From positions 975,927 to 1,039,926 of the forward strand of contig NZ_JACVQC010000001.1 of assembly GCF_018881505.1 (NCBI RefSeq): a stretch of DNA of 64,000 bases. The letters run 5' to 3'. The stretch is from Polynucleobacter sp. UK-Mo-2m-Kol15. GTDB lineage: Bacteria > Pseudomonadota > Gammaproteobacteria > Burkholderiales > Burkholderiaceae. A program made the translations under genes and the position numbers. Below the pieces are notes generated by a model that was given only the letters and a program-made list of their open reading frames with translations, did no database searches and was not told the origin of the DNA. Shown in pieces: positions 55,259 through 64,000 of this stretch. Every line of letters begins with the position of its first letter. The first letter of the stretch is position 1.

Positions 55259-55900
55259 ATGAACATGACTCACTACATGGAGTTATTGGCTGACAATCAG
55301 CCTTGGAACCTATTAATTTTTATGGCGATACCTATTGTGCTTGCTGAAACTTTAGCAATCACAGAGCTATATATTTTGTTTACTAGAAAATTTGATGGCT
55401 TTGTTTATCGGCTTAATCGATTTTCAGGCACGACAGTGGGACTATATTTTATTGGCTTAATTGCCTATTTAATGACTACTGCCGTACTACCCATTACCAA
55501 GAATGATGAATGGCGTACTGCTATTGATGTGATTGCTGTAGCCGCTTATCTGATTGGGGGATTGCCTTTAATTTGGATAGCATTGCAAGAGTTTGGTTTT
55601 GTAAACAAAGCCTTAGATCAAATGGGTAAGCTGAAGATTCATGCTATTTGTGTTGCATTGTTCTTGGTATTTGGGCATATCGCTATGATTGCCGGCATGC
55701 TTGATCCCTCCCTCTTGGGTTACAAGGGCGTCAATACCCATCAAATGGGTGGAGCTAGTAGTAGCGCTGATCATGAGTTCTGTCATCCAGAAATGCATGA
55801 GCAGATGAAGGGTACGTATCAACAGATGATGAATGGCGGGAATATGCCAAGCGGAAGTGCCGGCAAAAAGCCGATGCACTTGCCAGGACACTCACACTAA
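55259..55900 (+). CDS. Four-helix membrane protein with His/Met-rich tail
   Basis: The 213-aa protein has four hydrophobic segments (about 18-40, 52-75, 88-110, 125-150) starting LLIFMAIPIVLAETLAITELYILF, followed by a soluble tail of about 60 residues rich in His and Met: DHEFCHPEMHEQMKG, QQMMNGGNMPSG and the end MHLPGHSH. Met and His stretches of this kind bind copper or related soft metals in many proteins. No known enzyme motif is visible. With the preceding exported His/Cys protein it forms a candidate metal-handling pair; a terminator follows at 55921. Confidence 0.68.
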   Translation: MNMTHYMELLADNQPWNLLIFMAIPIVLAETLAITELYILFTRKFDGFVYRLNRFSGTTVGLYFIGLIAYLMTTAVLPITKNDEWRTAIDVIAVAAYLIGGLPLIWIALQEFGFVNKALDQMGKLKIHAICVALFLVFGHIAMIAGMLDPSLLGYKGVNTHQMGGASSSADHEFCHPEMHEQMKGTYQQMMNGGNMPSGSAGKKPMHLPGHSH

Positions 55901-55920
55901 GGGTGGATTAATAGGAGTGC

Positions 55921-55949
55921 AAAAAATGCTGCCCTAGGGCGGCATTTTT
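55921..55949 (+). terminator. Intrinsic terminator after the His/Met-rich membrane protein gene
   Basis: AATGCTGCCC pairs with GGGCGGCATT around a TA loop, followed by a run of five Ts (55945-55949) and preceded by As. The stem has one T-G wobble. It ends the unit that includes 54865-55900. Confidence 0.87.
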
Positions 55950-55986
55950 GTTGGATTAGCCAAAATTCAATACATAGGGCAGAAAA

Positions 55987-56023
55987 GCAAAAAGGCTCCC
56001 GAGTCAATTGACCTAGAAGCCTT
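55987..56023 (-). terminator. Probable terminator downstream of tRNA-fMet
   Basis: On the minus strand AAGGCT (56023-56018) pairs with AGCCTT (55997-55992), with the palindrome GTCAATTGAC inside, followed by TTTTTGC. It lies 10 bases past the tRNA 3' end and probably ends the monocistronic tRNA transcript. Confidence 0.75.
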
Positions 56024-56032
56024 CTACTTGTT

Positions 56033-56109
<77 letters not shown>

Positions 56110-56121
56110 TCTGAAGCTGTA

Positions 56122-56151
56122 ATTCTACCATTTTTTAGGGGTCTCTGTCGA
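56122..56151 (-). promoter_or_regulatory. Probable promoter for tRNA-fMet
   Basis: On the minus strand a -10-like TAGAAT (56127-56122) is preceded by TCGACA (56151-56146) at an 18-base spacing, and the tRNA 5' end lies 12 bases downstream of the -10. The element fits a sigma-70 tRNA promoter; the -35 is imperfect. Confidence 0.55.
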
Positions 56152-56265
56152 GCTATTCCTTGAAATAGCGCTTTGCAAGGCTGTTTTTTCATTGAAAAAA
56201 GACTGTAGAGTCAGCATGCATAAGGAGTAACATATTGCCACGCAACATTCATTGAGAGCTTTCAA

Positions 56266-58206
56266 ATGTCAATTAGCAACCCTGAATTTTCGAATTCGAC
56301 TTTACTAAAGCCGGTTGATCTTCATGATGATCACAACGGTCATAAAAAAGGTCTTGCGACGACGATGCTCGCTGCGATTGGGGTAGTCTTCGGCGATATT
56401 GGTACCAGCCCCTTGTACGCTCTTAAGGAGTGTTTTGATCCGGAGCATGGGATTGCATTTTCTCCAGAAGCATTATTTGGCGTCATAGCCATGATGATCT
56501 GGTCTTTGATCTTGGTGGTGACCTTCAAGTATGTCTTGTTTGTGATGCGGGCCGATAACAAAGGTGAGGGTGGCGTTTTATCTCTAATGGCTTTGGCGCT
56601 GAGATCATTTGATAGCAAATCAAAAAGCTATTTCTTTTTGATGATTCTAGGCATGTTGGGCGCCTGTATGCTACTAGGTGAGTCTGTTATTACTCCAGCG
56701 ATTTCTGTTTTATCTGCTGTTGAGGGAATTAAAATTGCAGCACCGGGACTAGATCAGTTCATTATCCCTATTTCCTTGGCGATTTTGGTGGCCTTATTCT
56801 TGATTCAAAAATATGGCACTGCTGCCGTTGGTAATTTATTTGGCCCAGTCACTCTGACTTGGTTTCTTGTGCTCGCTGTATTGGGTTTGATTAATATTGG
56901 CGCAGCGCCAGAAATCATCGGCGCAATCAATCCAATGTATGCGGTGAACTTTGTAATGGAGCATCCAACTACCGCATATATCGTGATGGGTGCAGTCGTT
57001 TTGGTTGTTACCGGGGTAGAGGCACTCTATTTAGATATGGGACACTTTGGCAGAAACCCAGTGCGATATGCTTGGCTTATCGTTGTCTTGCCTAGCCTCT
57101 TAATTAACTACCTGGGTCAAGGTGCTTTATTGCTATCTAATCCAGAGGCTGCCGTAAATCCATTTTATTTAATGGTTCCAGAATGGGCCTTGTGGCCAGT
57201 CGTAGGTTTAGCTACTGCTGCTACGGTCATTGCATCCCAGGCAGTGATTTCTGGTGCGTACTCTTTAGTAAGTCAGGCGATTTTGCTCGGTTTTATGCCG
57301 CGCATGACCATCATGCACACCTCCGACTCTGAGCAAGGACAGATTTATATTCCGGTGGTGAACTGGGCTCTCTTATTTATGGTGGTAGTTACTATTATTG
57401 AGTTTAGAGAGTCGGTAAATTTAGCGGCTGCTTATGGAATTTCCGTGACATCTGCCATGATGATTACCGCAATTTTATTAGGGGTAGTGATGTACCGTGA
57501 ATGGAAAATGAATCTTTTCCTAGTGTTAGGTTTGACAGCCATTTTCTTTGCTATAGATTTTGCTTTTTGGACAGCCAATCTAATTAAGATCAAAGATGGC
57601 GGCTGGTACCCATTATTACTTGGCCTTATCATTTTTACTTGTTTAATTACTTGGTATCGCGGGCGTAAGTTATTGCGTACTAAAACAGAAGAGGGCGCCA
57701 TTCCTTTGCAGGCCTTTGTTTCTAGCTTGTTAGCACACCCACCTCATCGTGTTGAGGGTACTGCGATTTTTCTGACTGCTCATGTTGATTTTGTACCGAT
57801 CGCGATGTTGCATAATCTAAAGCACAATCGCGTGATGCATGAGCGTATCTTTTTTATTAAATTAAGTACATGGGATGTGCCTTACGTTCATGATAGTGAG
57901 CGTATTACGATGAAGGACTTTGGTGGCGGTATTTATTTAGTGAGAGCGGTCCATGGTTTTAAAGAATCACCTGATATTAATAAGGTCTTAGATTTGTTGC
58001 AAAAGCAAGAAAACATTCAATTTAATGTAATGGACACCTCTTTCTTTGTTTCTCGAGACACTATTGTTCCGTCGGCAAATCCTGGTATGGCCTTATGGAG
58101 AGAGAAGCTTTTTGGTTGGATGATGCAAAATGCAGCTAAGCCATCGGACTTCTTTAAGATTCCTACCAATCGTTTGGTTGAGCTCGGTGCAAAGGTGGAG
58201 ATTTGA
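56266..58206 (+). CDS. kup: Potassium transporter Kup
   Basis: Kup is a low-affinity potassium/proton symporter of the inner membrane. The 646-aa protein has the family hallmark [20 protein letters not shown] near residue 40, [16 protein letters not shown] at about 97, about 12 transmembrane segments to residue ~475, and a cytoplasmic C-terminal domain ([28 protein letters not shown]). Length is canonical. The next gene starts within its stop (TTGA overlap). The gap upstream also holds the tRNA promoter on the other strand. Confidence 0.97.
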   Translation: MSISNPEFSNSTLLKPVDLHDDHNGHKKGLATTMLAAIGVVFGDIGTSPLYALKECFDPEHGIAFSPEALFGVIAMMIWSLILVVTFKYVLFVMRADNKGEGGVLSLMALALRSFDSKSKSYFFLMILGMLGACMLLGESVITPAISVLSAVEGIKIAAPGLDQFIIPISLAILVALFLIQKYGTAAVGNLFGPVTLTWFLVLAVLGLINIGAAPEIIGAINPMYAVNFVMEHPTTAYIVMGAVVLVVTGVEALYLDMGHFGRNPVRYAWLIVVLPSLLINYLGQGALLLSNPEAAVNPFYLMVPEWALWPVVGLATAATVIASQAVISGAYSLVSQAILLGFMPRMTIMHTSDSEQGQIYIPVVNWALLFMVVVTIIEFRESVNLAAAYGISVTSAMMITAILLGVVMYREWKMNLFLVLGLTAIFFAIDFAFWTANLIKIKDGGWYPLLLGLIIFTCLITWYRGRKLLRTKTEEGAIPLQAFVSSLLAHPPHRVEGTAIFLTAHVDFVPIAMLHNLKHNRVMHERIFFIKLSTWDVPYVHDSERITMKDFGGGIYLVRAVHGFKESPDINKVLDLLQKQENIQFNVMDTSFFVSRDTIVPSANPGMALWREKLFGWMMQNAAKPSDFFKIPTNRLVELGAKVEI

Positions 58207-58712
58207 TCAGTTCCATCACATTACGATCTCTACTTTCCTTAGGGTCAGTCCTGCTGGCTTGCTCCTTTAGCAGTCTTACACCTGCTACTCCGGCTGAGGA
58301 GGCTCAGTTAGAGCAATTAGACAAGATTGAGCGTGATTTGGAATTGCAGCGCGATTGGGCCAAATACCGTTGGGAAAAGACCAATAACGAGTGTTACCAA
58401 AAGTATTGGGTCAATAGCTGCCTAAAAGATTCTCGCGCTAATTACCGCAAAGAGATTGATCCAATTCATGCGCAAGAGGTCGAATTACATGAGGTGCAGC
58501 GCAAGTTGCGGGCTAGCATTAGAGATCAGCGTGATGCCGCTAAGATGGCTGAACGTGCCTCTGCTGAAAAAGCCGCTGAGCGTTTGGCTAATCAAAAAGA
58601 ATTTGAAGAGAAGCAAAAGGCAGCAGCAGCTCGTGCGGCAGATCTCGAGGAGCGCCGCAAAGATGCACCGAAACGTGCTCAAGAAAATAAAGCAGGCACG
58701 CAGCTCGATTAA
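58203..58712 (+). CDS. Lipoprotein-like coiled-coil protein
   Basis: The 169-aa protein has a hydrophobic N-terminus ([13 protein letters not shown]) that could be a lipoprotein signal with Cys in LLAC. The rest is predominantly charged helix: [42 protein letters not shown] and a long Ala/Glu/Lys-rich coiled coil with [28 protein letters not shown]. The start is TTG 58203, overlapping the kup stop. No family is recognised beyond coiled coil; a periplasmic or envelope-anchored role is inferred. Confidence 0.7.
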   Translation: MISSITLRSLLSLGSVLLACSFSSLTPATPAEEAQLEQLDKIERDLELQRDWAKYRWEKTNNECYQKYWVNSCLKDSRANYRKEIDPIHAQEVELHEVQRKLRASIRDQRDAAKMAERASAEKAAERLANQKEFEEKQKAAAARAADLEERRKDAPKRAQENKAGTQLD

Positions 58713-58770
58713 TTCATTTGTATTGCTTTAGATACTTTTTAACTTATTGACTTATTTATTAGGCACTACT

Positions 58771-60135
58771 TTGGCCAAGATTAAAACGATTTATATCTGT
58801 CAGTCATGCGGCGGTACTTCTGCTAAGTGGCAGGGACAGTGCCCCTCATGTCAGGCATGGAATACTCTTGAAGAGGGTTTGCCTGAGGTGAGCTCGAATA
58901 CGCGATTTCAGGGTTTAGCGCAATCATTGCCTCGTCAAAAGCTTTCCGCAATTAGTGCGGAAGACCTGCCGCGCTTTAGTACTGGCGTCGAGGAGTTTGA
59001 TCGCGTGCTGGGTGGTGGCTTAGTTCCTGGTGGGGTTGTGCTGCTGGGTGGTGATCCTGGTATTGGTAAATCTACTTTATTGCTGCAGGCTCTCGCAGAG
59101 ATGAGTGCTACAGGGATGGACGTTCTTTATAGTAGCGGTGAAGAATCTGCCGCGCAAATCGCCTTACGTGCTAAACGGATTGCATTGGATGCTCCTCAGT
59201 TAGAGGTTCTTGCTGAAATTCAGTTAGAAAAACTTTTATCCATCATGGATACAGTGAAGCCACAAGTTTTGGTGGTCGATTCTATTCAGACTTTGTACTC
59301 GGAAGTGCTGAGCTCTGCCCCAGGTTCTGTTGCGCAAGTCCGAGAGTGCGCCGCTCAATTAACTAGGGCTGCTAAATCGAGCGGCATCTGTGTTTTGATG
59401 GTCGGTCACGTCACCAAAGATGGCCACTTAGCCGGACCTCGCGTGCTTGAGCATATCGTGGATACCGTTCTTTATTTTGAAGGTGATACTCATTCTTCAT
59501 TCAGATTGGTGCGCTCGATTAAAAACCGTTTTGGTGCTGTTAATGAATTAGGTGTTTTTGCCATGACCGAAAAAGGTCTGCGTGGCGTTGCCAACCCTTC
59601 AGCTATTTTTCTATCCCAGCATGCTGAGATGGTGCCTGGCGCCTGCGTGTTGGTGACGCAAGAGGGAAGTCGTCCACTATTGGTGGAAATTCAGGCGCTA
59701 GTTGATACGGCGCATATTCCTAATCCTCGTCGCTTAGCAGTTGGTCTAGAGCAAGCTCGCTTAGCCATGCTCTTGGCGGTATTACATCGTCATGCTGGTG
59801 TCGCTTGCTTTGATCAAGATGTTTTCTTAAATGCAGTGGGTGGTGTGAAGATCTCGGAGCCGGCTGCCGACTTAGCGGTTTTGTTAGCCATTCAATCATC
59901 AATTCGTAATAAAGCCTTGCCTAAGGAGTTGATCGTATTTGGCGAGGTTGGTTTAGCGGGAGAAATTCGTCCATGCCCGCGTGGTCAGGAGCGCTTGAAA
60001 GAGGCGGCTAAGCTTGGCTTTACAGTTGCCATTATCCCGAAGGCCAATATGCCTAAGACAAAGATTCCAGGGTTAAGGGTGATACCGGTAGAGCGAATTG
60101 ATCAAGCCATCTCTGCAGCAGCAGAGCTTAGTTAA
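58771..60135 (+). CDS. radA: DNA repair protein RadA/Sms
   Basis: RadA is a RecA-like helicase that extends recombination intermediates. The protein has an N-terminal zinc finger (CQSCGGTSAKWQGQCPSC), Walker A GGDPGIGKSTLLLQ, the KNRFG motif (SIKNRFGAVNELGVFAM) and a C-terminal Lon-like domain (FLNAVGGVKISEPAADLAVLLAI). I choose TTG 58771, giving MAKIKTIYICQSCG, the family N-terminus, over an upstream TTG at 58747. The length is 454 aa. It is convergent with prmB. Confidence 0.95.
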   Translation: MAKIKTIYICQSCGGTSAKWQGQCPSCQAWNTLEEGLPEVSSNTRFQGLAQSLPRQKLSAISAEDLPRFSTGVEEFDRVLGGGLVPGGVVLLGGDPGIGKSTLLLQALAEMSATGMDVLYSSGEESAAQIALRAKRIALDAPQLEVLAEIQLEKLLSIMDTVKPQVLVVDSIQTLYSEVLSSAPGSVAQVRECAAQLTRAAKSSGICVLMVGHVTKDGHLAGPRVLEHIVDTVLYFEGDTHSSFRLVRSIKNRFGAVNELGVFAMTEKGLRGVANPSAIFLSQHAEMVPGACVLVTQEGSRPLLVEIQALVDTAHIPNPRRLAVGLEQARLAMLLAVLHRHAGVACFDQDVFLNAVGGVKISEPAADLAVLLAIQSSIRNKALPKELIVFGEVGLAGEIRPCPRGQERLKEAAKLGFTVAIIPKANMPKTKIPGLRVIPVERIDQAISAAAELS

Positions 60136-60147
60136 AGAAATAAAAAC

Positions 60148-61044
60148 CTAACGCAAGTCTTCTGCTTGAATAAGCAGCACTTGCTCATCGCCTGCAGATA
60201 CCTCCATCCAAATAACGGGTATCTGCGGAAATGCATTTTTAAAGTGCTCATACTCATTACCAATCTCAATCAGAATAGCGCCGCGCTCGGATAGATAGTC
60301 GGGAGCCCCGGCAATAATTTTGCGGATGAGATCCATCCCATCATCACCACCCGCTAATGCAAGAGCAGGCTCCGCATGATATTCAGCTGGCAAGGCATTC
60401 ATGGAGTTAGCGTTAACGTAAGGTGGATTGCAAATAATGAGGTCAAAGAGATTATCTTCATGGGGTTCTGGGAGGGCATCCCAAAGGTCACCCTCAAACA
60501 GTTCTACCTGCGAGGTGAGGCTGTGGCGATCAAGATTACGAGATGCAACAGCTAACGCAGGTAGACTAATGTCACATGCGCTCACGTGGATATCTGGACA
60601 AGTTAAGGCCAGTAAAATTGCTAGTGAGCCGTTGCCGGTACAAAGATCGAGTGCTTTGCCATCTGCAGGTAACCAGGGTTCGAGCGATCCATCAACAATG
60701 AGCTCCGCTATCCAAGAGCGGGGAACAATGCTTTGCTCGCTAGAGAAAAAAGGCACCCCCATTAACCAAGCTTCACCCAAAATATAAGCCAAGGGCTTGC
60801 GTGTAGAGATGCGGGTTTCTGTAATCTCAAACGCTTTAGCAATTTGCTCAGCACTCATTAATTGTTCTAAGTGATCAAGCGCATCAGTGGGGCTGTGGTC
60901 TAGCTGTTTGCTGGTAATCCACAGGGCTTCGCTCTGAGCGTCGATAGCGCCATGACCATAGTGCAAATCTGCCTCCTCTAGTCGTCGTGCAATTTGATCA
61001 ATGCATTGATCAAGCGTCAGAGATTGCTGGGGCGCAGGGTCCAT
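60148..61044 (-). CDS. prmB: Ribosomal protein L3 glutamine methyltransferase PrmB
   Basis: PrmB methylates a glutamine in ribosomal protein L3. The 298-aa protein has the SAM-binding LDLCTGNGSLAILLAL motif and the NPPYVN catalytic motif shared with PrmC and HemK, with the PrmB-like N-terminus (LTLDQCIDQIARRLEEADLHYGHGAIDAQSEALWI) and RSWIAELI. The HemK/PrmC alternative is less likely because of the PrmB-specific N-terminal region. It follows dapE by 35 bases on the same strand. Confidence 0.9.
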   Translation of the reverse strand: MDPAPQQSLTLDQCIDQIARRLEEADLHYGHGAIDAQSEALWITSKQLDHSPTDALDHLEQLMSAEQIAKAFEITETRISTRKPLAYILGEAWLMGVPFFSSEQSIVPRSWIAELIVDGSLEPWLPADGKALDLCTGNGSLAILLALTCPDIHVSACDISLPALAVASRNLDRHSLTSQVELFEGDLWDALPEPHEDNLFDLIICNPPYVNANSMNALPAEYHAEPALALAGGDDGMDLIRKIIAGAPDYLSERGAILIEIGNEYEHFKNAFPQIPVIWMEVSAGDEQVLLIQAEDLR

Positions 61045-61079
61045 TGGGGATTGTATGAAAAGTAATTAGCCAAATACCC

Positions 61080-62231
61080 TTAAGCAACGAGTTGCTCGAG
61101 AGTCTTGCGGAAGATATTTTTGAGAGGTACAACATCATCCACAATGACGCACTCATCAATTTTGTGGCTGGTTGCATTGAGCGGGCCAAACTCAACTACC
61201 TCTTTACAGATCTTGGCAATGAAGCGGCCATCACTCGTGCCGCCGGTGGTGGAGAGCTCCGTATCAATTTTAGTTTCGGATTTAATAGCTTTGCGCAGAG
61301 CGCCAGCGAGAGCGCCATCACCAGTAATAAATGGACTGCCACCTAAGTGCCAGTCAATTTCAAATTCAAGTCCTAGATCGCTAAGGATTTTCTCCAAGCG
61401 GCTACCCAACTCTTCTGGCTTGCTCTCAGTAGAAAAGCGGAAGTTGAATTCGATGCTCAGCTCGCCGGGGATAATGTTATTTGCGCCAGTACCAGCATGA
61501 ATATTAGAGATTTGGAAGCTGGTCGGTTGGAAATACTGATTACCTTTATCCCATTCAGTTGCTACTAGCGTCTGAATTGCTGGGGCTGCAGCATGAATTG
61601 GATTCTTGCCAAGATGGGGGTAGGCAATATGCGCCTGAACGCCTTTGATCCGTAGCTTACCTGAGAGTGATCCACGGCGACCGTTCTTAATCATATCGCC
61701 CAGTCGATCAACTGAAGTTGGTTCGCCAATGACGCAGTAATCTAAACGCTGCCCCTGTTTCTGTAAGCGCTCGCACATGATGACAGTGCCATCTTTTGCC
61801 GGACCTTCCTCATCACTTGTAATGAGGAAGGAGATTGAGCCTTTGTGATTAGGATGGGTAATAACGAATTCTTCCGTAGCAACAACAAATGCTGCGAGGG
61901 AGGTCTTCATATCCGCAGCCCCACGACCATACAGCATGCCATCCCTAATAGTTGGGGTAAATGGATCGTTGGTCCACTTCTCCAGTGGGCCAGTAGGCAC
62001 AACATCGGTGTGGCCGGCAAACATCAAGACTTCACCTTGATCTCCTGCAGCACCTTTTTTGATTGCCCATAGGTTGGTGACCTGAAAACCCTCAGGGCCA
62101 CTAATCACATTCTCAGTGTGAAAGCCAATGGCTTGAAGGCGTTTGGCGATGAGCTCCTGACAGCCTCCGTCCGCAGGGGTTACCGAGCGGCAGGAGATGA
62201 GGGCTTCAGTTAACTCTAGGGTGGCGCTCAT
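61080..62231 (-). CDS. dapE: Succinyl-diaminopimelate desuccinylase
   Basis: DapE removes the succinyl group in the lysine and diaminopimelate pathway. The 383-aa metallo-hydrolase has the M20-family metal sites [31 protein letters not shown] and [11 protein letters not shown], and a late [12 protein letters not shown]. It begins 17 bases after dapD and is followed by prmB; dapD-dapE-prmB are probably one operon. Its Mn/Zn-binding residues are all visible. Confidence 0.97.
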   Translation of the reverse strand: MSATLELTEALISCRSVTPADGGCQELIAKRLQAIGFHTENVISGPEGFQVTNLWAIKKGAAGDQGEVLMFAGHTDVVPTGPLEKWTNDPFTPTIRDGMLYGRGAADMKTSLAAFVVATEEFVITHPNHKGSISFLITSDEEGPAKDGTVIMCERLQKQGQRLDYCVIGEPTSVDRLGDMIKNGRRGSLSGKLRIKGVQAHIAYPHLGKNPIHAAAPAIQTLVATEWDKGNQYFQPTSFQISNIHAGTGANNIIPGELSIEFNFRFSTESKPEELGSRLEKILSDLGLEFEIDWHLGGSPFITGDGALAGALRKAIKSETKIDTELSTTGGTSDGRFIAKICKEVVEFGPLNATSHKIDECVIVDDVVPLKNIFRKTLEQLVA

Positions 62232-62248
62232 ATATTTAGCTGTTAGAC

Positions 62249-63076
62249 CTAATCGCGCAAGAGTTCGTTAATTGCAGTCTTGGCCCTAGTTTGGGCATCT
62301 ACCTTCTTTACGATAACTGCAGCATACAGGCTGTATTTGCCGCAGGCAGAAGGTAGGGAGCCTGGCACCACAACTGAACCTGCTGGTACACGTCCGTAAT
62401 GAATCTCGCCGGTTTCGCGGTCATAGATCTTGGTGCTTTGACCAATGTAGACGCCCATCGAGAGAACGGCGTTCTCTTCGATGATGACACCTTCCACAAC
62501 CTCAGAACGGGCGCCGATAAAGCAGTTATCTTCAATAATCACTGGACCAGCTTGGATTGGCTCTAAAACACCGCCAATTCCAACGCCGCCAGAGAGGTGA
62601 ACGTTTTTACCAATTTGGGCACATGAACCTACAGTTGCCCAAGTGTCAACCATGGTGCCTTCACCGACATAAGCGCCGATATTGACGTAGGAAGGCATTA
62701 AAACGGCATTTTTGCCAATAAATGAGCCACGACGTGCCATTGCAGGGGGAACTACGCGAAAGCCACCGTTTGCAAAGTCTTCGGCAGTGTAGTGTTCAAA
62801 CTTGCTAGGCACTTTGTCGTAAAACTGGGTGTAGCCACCAGCGCCCATAGGTTTGTTGTCCTCAAGGCGGAAAGACAACAAAACGGCCTTTTTTACCCAC
62901 TGGTTGACTTCCCATTTGCCGACGCTAAGGCGCTCAGCCACGCGAATACTGCCTGTATTGAGGCCCTCTAGGACGGCGTTCACGGCGTTACGGATTTCCC
63001 CGGAAACGGCTTCAGGAGAGAGGTTTGCGCGGTTTTCCCAGGCTTGTTCGATGATGCTTTGTGGTGATTTGCTCAT
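62249..63076 (-). CDS. dapD: 2,3,4,5-tetrahydropyridine-2,6-dicarboxylate N-succinyltransferase
   Basis: DapD succinylates tetrahydrodipicolinate in lysine and peptidoglycan precursor synthesis. The 275-aa protein has the left-handed parallel beta-helix hexapeptide repeats ([47 protein letters not shown]), preceded by the N-terminal helical part and followed by [27 protein letters not shown]. It heads the dap operon and is divergent from smc, with a hairpin-forming inverted repeat between them. Confidence 0.97.
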   Translation of the reverse strand: MSKSPQSIIEQAWENRANLSPEAVSGEIRNAVNAVLEGLNTGSIRVAERLSVGKWEVNQWVKKAVLLSFRLEDNKPMGAGGYTQFYDKVPSKFEHYTAEDFANGGFRVVPPAMARRGSFIGKNAVLMPSYVNIGAYVGEGTMVDTWATVGSCAQIGKNVHLSGGVGIGGVLEPIQAGPVIIEDNCFIGARSEVVEGVIIEENAVLSMGVYIGQSTKIYDRETGEIHYGRVPAGSVVVPGSLPSACGKYSLYAAVIVKKVDAQTRAKTAINELLRD

Positions 63077-63104
63077 GCTTTTCAGTTAACTATCAGATTG
63101 TTAA

Positions 63105-63157
63105 GGGGTTTTGCCCCTGGATGAAGATTGTTCATTATATCGGTGGGGCAAAAACCC
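63105..63157. repeat. Inverted repeat between dapD and smc
   Basis: GGGGTTTTGCCCC (63105-63117) is repeated in inverse as GGGGCAAAAACCC (63145-63157), 27 bases apart, with one base difference (an A/T indel). It lies in the divergent intergenic DNA between dapD and smc. It could be a regulatory operator or an RNA hairpin; no T-run marks it as a terminator. Confidence 0.6.
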
Positions 63158-63249
63158 GTGTGAGTAACCCTAAGCTTGCTATCATCTTCTCACTTTAGTA
63201 ATAATTTTTACCCCTTATTTGAACCTCTTTTTTCCCTGCAAAGTACTCC

Positions 63250-64000
63250 GTGCAACTGAAATCCATCAAACTTTCCGGCTTTAAGTCATTTGTCGATCCA
63301 ACCCATTTTGAAATGCCAGGTCAATTGATCGGCGTTGTGGGCCCTAACGGTTGCGGAAAGTCAAACATTATTGATGCTGTACGCTGGGTTTTGGGTGAGT
63401 CCCGCGCAAGTGAATTGCGTGGCGAATCGATGCAGGACGTTATTTTTAATGGCTCTGGTTTACGTAAACCTTCCGGTCGCGCCAGTGTCGAGCTAATTTT
63501 TGATAATTCAGAAGGACGTGCTCAAGGTCAGTGGAGTGCTTTTACAGAGTTGGGTATCAAACGTGTTTTGACGCGTGATGGCAACTCTAGTTACTACGTA
63601 AATAATCAGGTAGTCCGTCGTAAAGACATTCAGGATATTTTCTTGGGAACTGGTATGGGCCCAAGAGGCTATGCCATTATTGGACAGGGCACAATCAACC
63701 GCATCCTTGAAGCCAAACCAGAAGAGTTACGCGTGTTCTTGGAAGAGGCTGCTGGTGTTTCTAAATACAAGGAGCGTCGTAAGGAAACAGCATCCCGCCT
63801 TGAAGATACAAGAGAAAATTTAGTACGTGTAGAAGATATCCTGCGTGAGCTTGATCAGCAGGTGGTTCGCTTGGAGAAGCAGGCAACGGTTGCTGAGCGT
63901 CATGCCGAACTTTCTACTGCAATGAAGTCACAACAGCAATTACTCTGGTTTGTCCGACAGACTGAGGCTGGTAAAGAGCAAGAGCGGCATGCCAACGGTA
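63250..64000 (+). CDS. smc: Chromosome segregation protein SMC, N-terminal part (truncated by window end)
   Basis: SMC is the condensin ATPase. The start GTG 63250 gives [20 protein letters not shown] with Walker [42 protein letters not shown], and [16 protein letters not shown], then the beginning of the coiled-coil arm ([32 protein letters not shown]). Roughly 250 residues are in view. The frame stays open to the window end. The long divergent gap to dapD holds the promoters. Confidence 0.96.
   Translation, partial: MQLKSIKLSGFKSFVDPTHFEMPGQLIGVVGPNGCGKSNIIDAVRWVLGESRASELRGESMQDVIFNGSGLRKPSGRASVELIFDNSEGRAQGQWSAFTELGIKRVLTRDGNSSYYVNNQVVRRKDIQDIFLGTGMGPRGYAIIGQGTINRILEAKPEELRVFLEEAAGVSKYKERRKETASRLEDTRENLVRVEDILRELDQQVVRLEKQATVAERHAELSTAMKSQQQLLWFVRQTEAGKEQERHANG

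Overview
The window reads as a stretch of chromosome from a small-genome, moderate-GC betaproteobacterium of the Burkholderiaceae, most likely a freshwater Polynucleobacter or a close relative. This placement is inference from gene content and protein style: a complete ISC operon headed by iscR, divergent tyrB and uvrB, a soluble RsxB next to nth, a Bug/TTT-type binding protein, an RpfE-like gene before recJ, intracellular PHB depolymerase, and lolC-lolD-tatD-comEC in one run. No phage, insertion sequence, CRISPR array or rRNA operon was seen. Coding density is very high and many neighbours overlap by 1-14 nt. No gene-free stretch exceeds 300 nt except 41764-42066, which holds an uncatalogued 54-aa gene.

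Layout. 1-4128: end of homoserine dehydrogenase, threonine synthase, then moeA-moaD-moaE (molybdopterin). 4129-7578: minus-strand pairs (FAD oxidoreductase with an AlkB-like dioxygenase; DUF2236 with a LON-domain protein) and a Cys-rich mini-protein. 7690-11156: small genes, an unusual Rrf2 regulator lacking the cluster cysteines, a TPR protein, an exonuclease/GIY-YIG fusion and a stand-alone GIY-YIG protein. 11182-16794: clpB behind a sigma-32-like promoter, an MFS transporter, and isocitrate lyase with palindromic upstream DNA and a clear terminator. 17327-23394: an accessory carbon-metabolism block with two CoA-transferase subunits, a TTT binding protein, the broken tail of a class II aldolase, a nitroreductase, a DUF35 protein that has lost all four zinc cysteines, its thiolase-fold partner, and a DMT exporter. 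23391-27752 (minus): DUF1841, nth, rsxB, phaZ, tyrB. 27912-35567: uvrB, then iscR-iscS-iscU-iscA-hscB-hscA-fdx with an IscR type-1-like site. 35617-37116: two exported proteins and tandem terminators. 37291-41763: a compact chemosensory set (MCP divergent from CheA-CheW) with no response regulator in view. 41798-43971: a small gene, fpr, an ICMT-like methyltransferase and OsmC. 44054-49500 (minus): lysS, prfB with programmed frameshift, recJ and an RpfE-like gene. 49547-54848: lolC, lolD, tatD, comEC. 54865-55900: a His/Cys/Met-rich exported and membrane pair. 56033-56109: initiator tRNA-Met with its own promoter and terminator. 56266-60135: kup, a coiled-coil protein and radA. 60148-63076 (minus): prmB, dapE, dapD. 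63250-end: start of smc.

How the parts work together. Much is housekeeping: aspartate-family amino acids (hom, thrC, dapD, dapE), iron-sulfur assembly serving Fe-S clients nearby (nth, rsxB, fdx), translation (lysS, prfB, prmB, initiator tRNA), DNA repair (uvrB, nth, recJ, radA, AlkB-like, exonuclease/GIY-YIG) and lipoprotein export (lolCD). The parts most worth attention are the decaying or remodelled catabolic block at 17-22 kb, the Cys-less Rrf2 regulator with its direct repeats, the metal-binding-looking pair at 55 kb, the orphan chemosensory set, and several small genes that ordinary ORF cut-offs miss. I did not find convincing evidence for a wholly new multi-gene system; the candidates above are the best leads.
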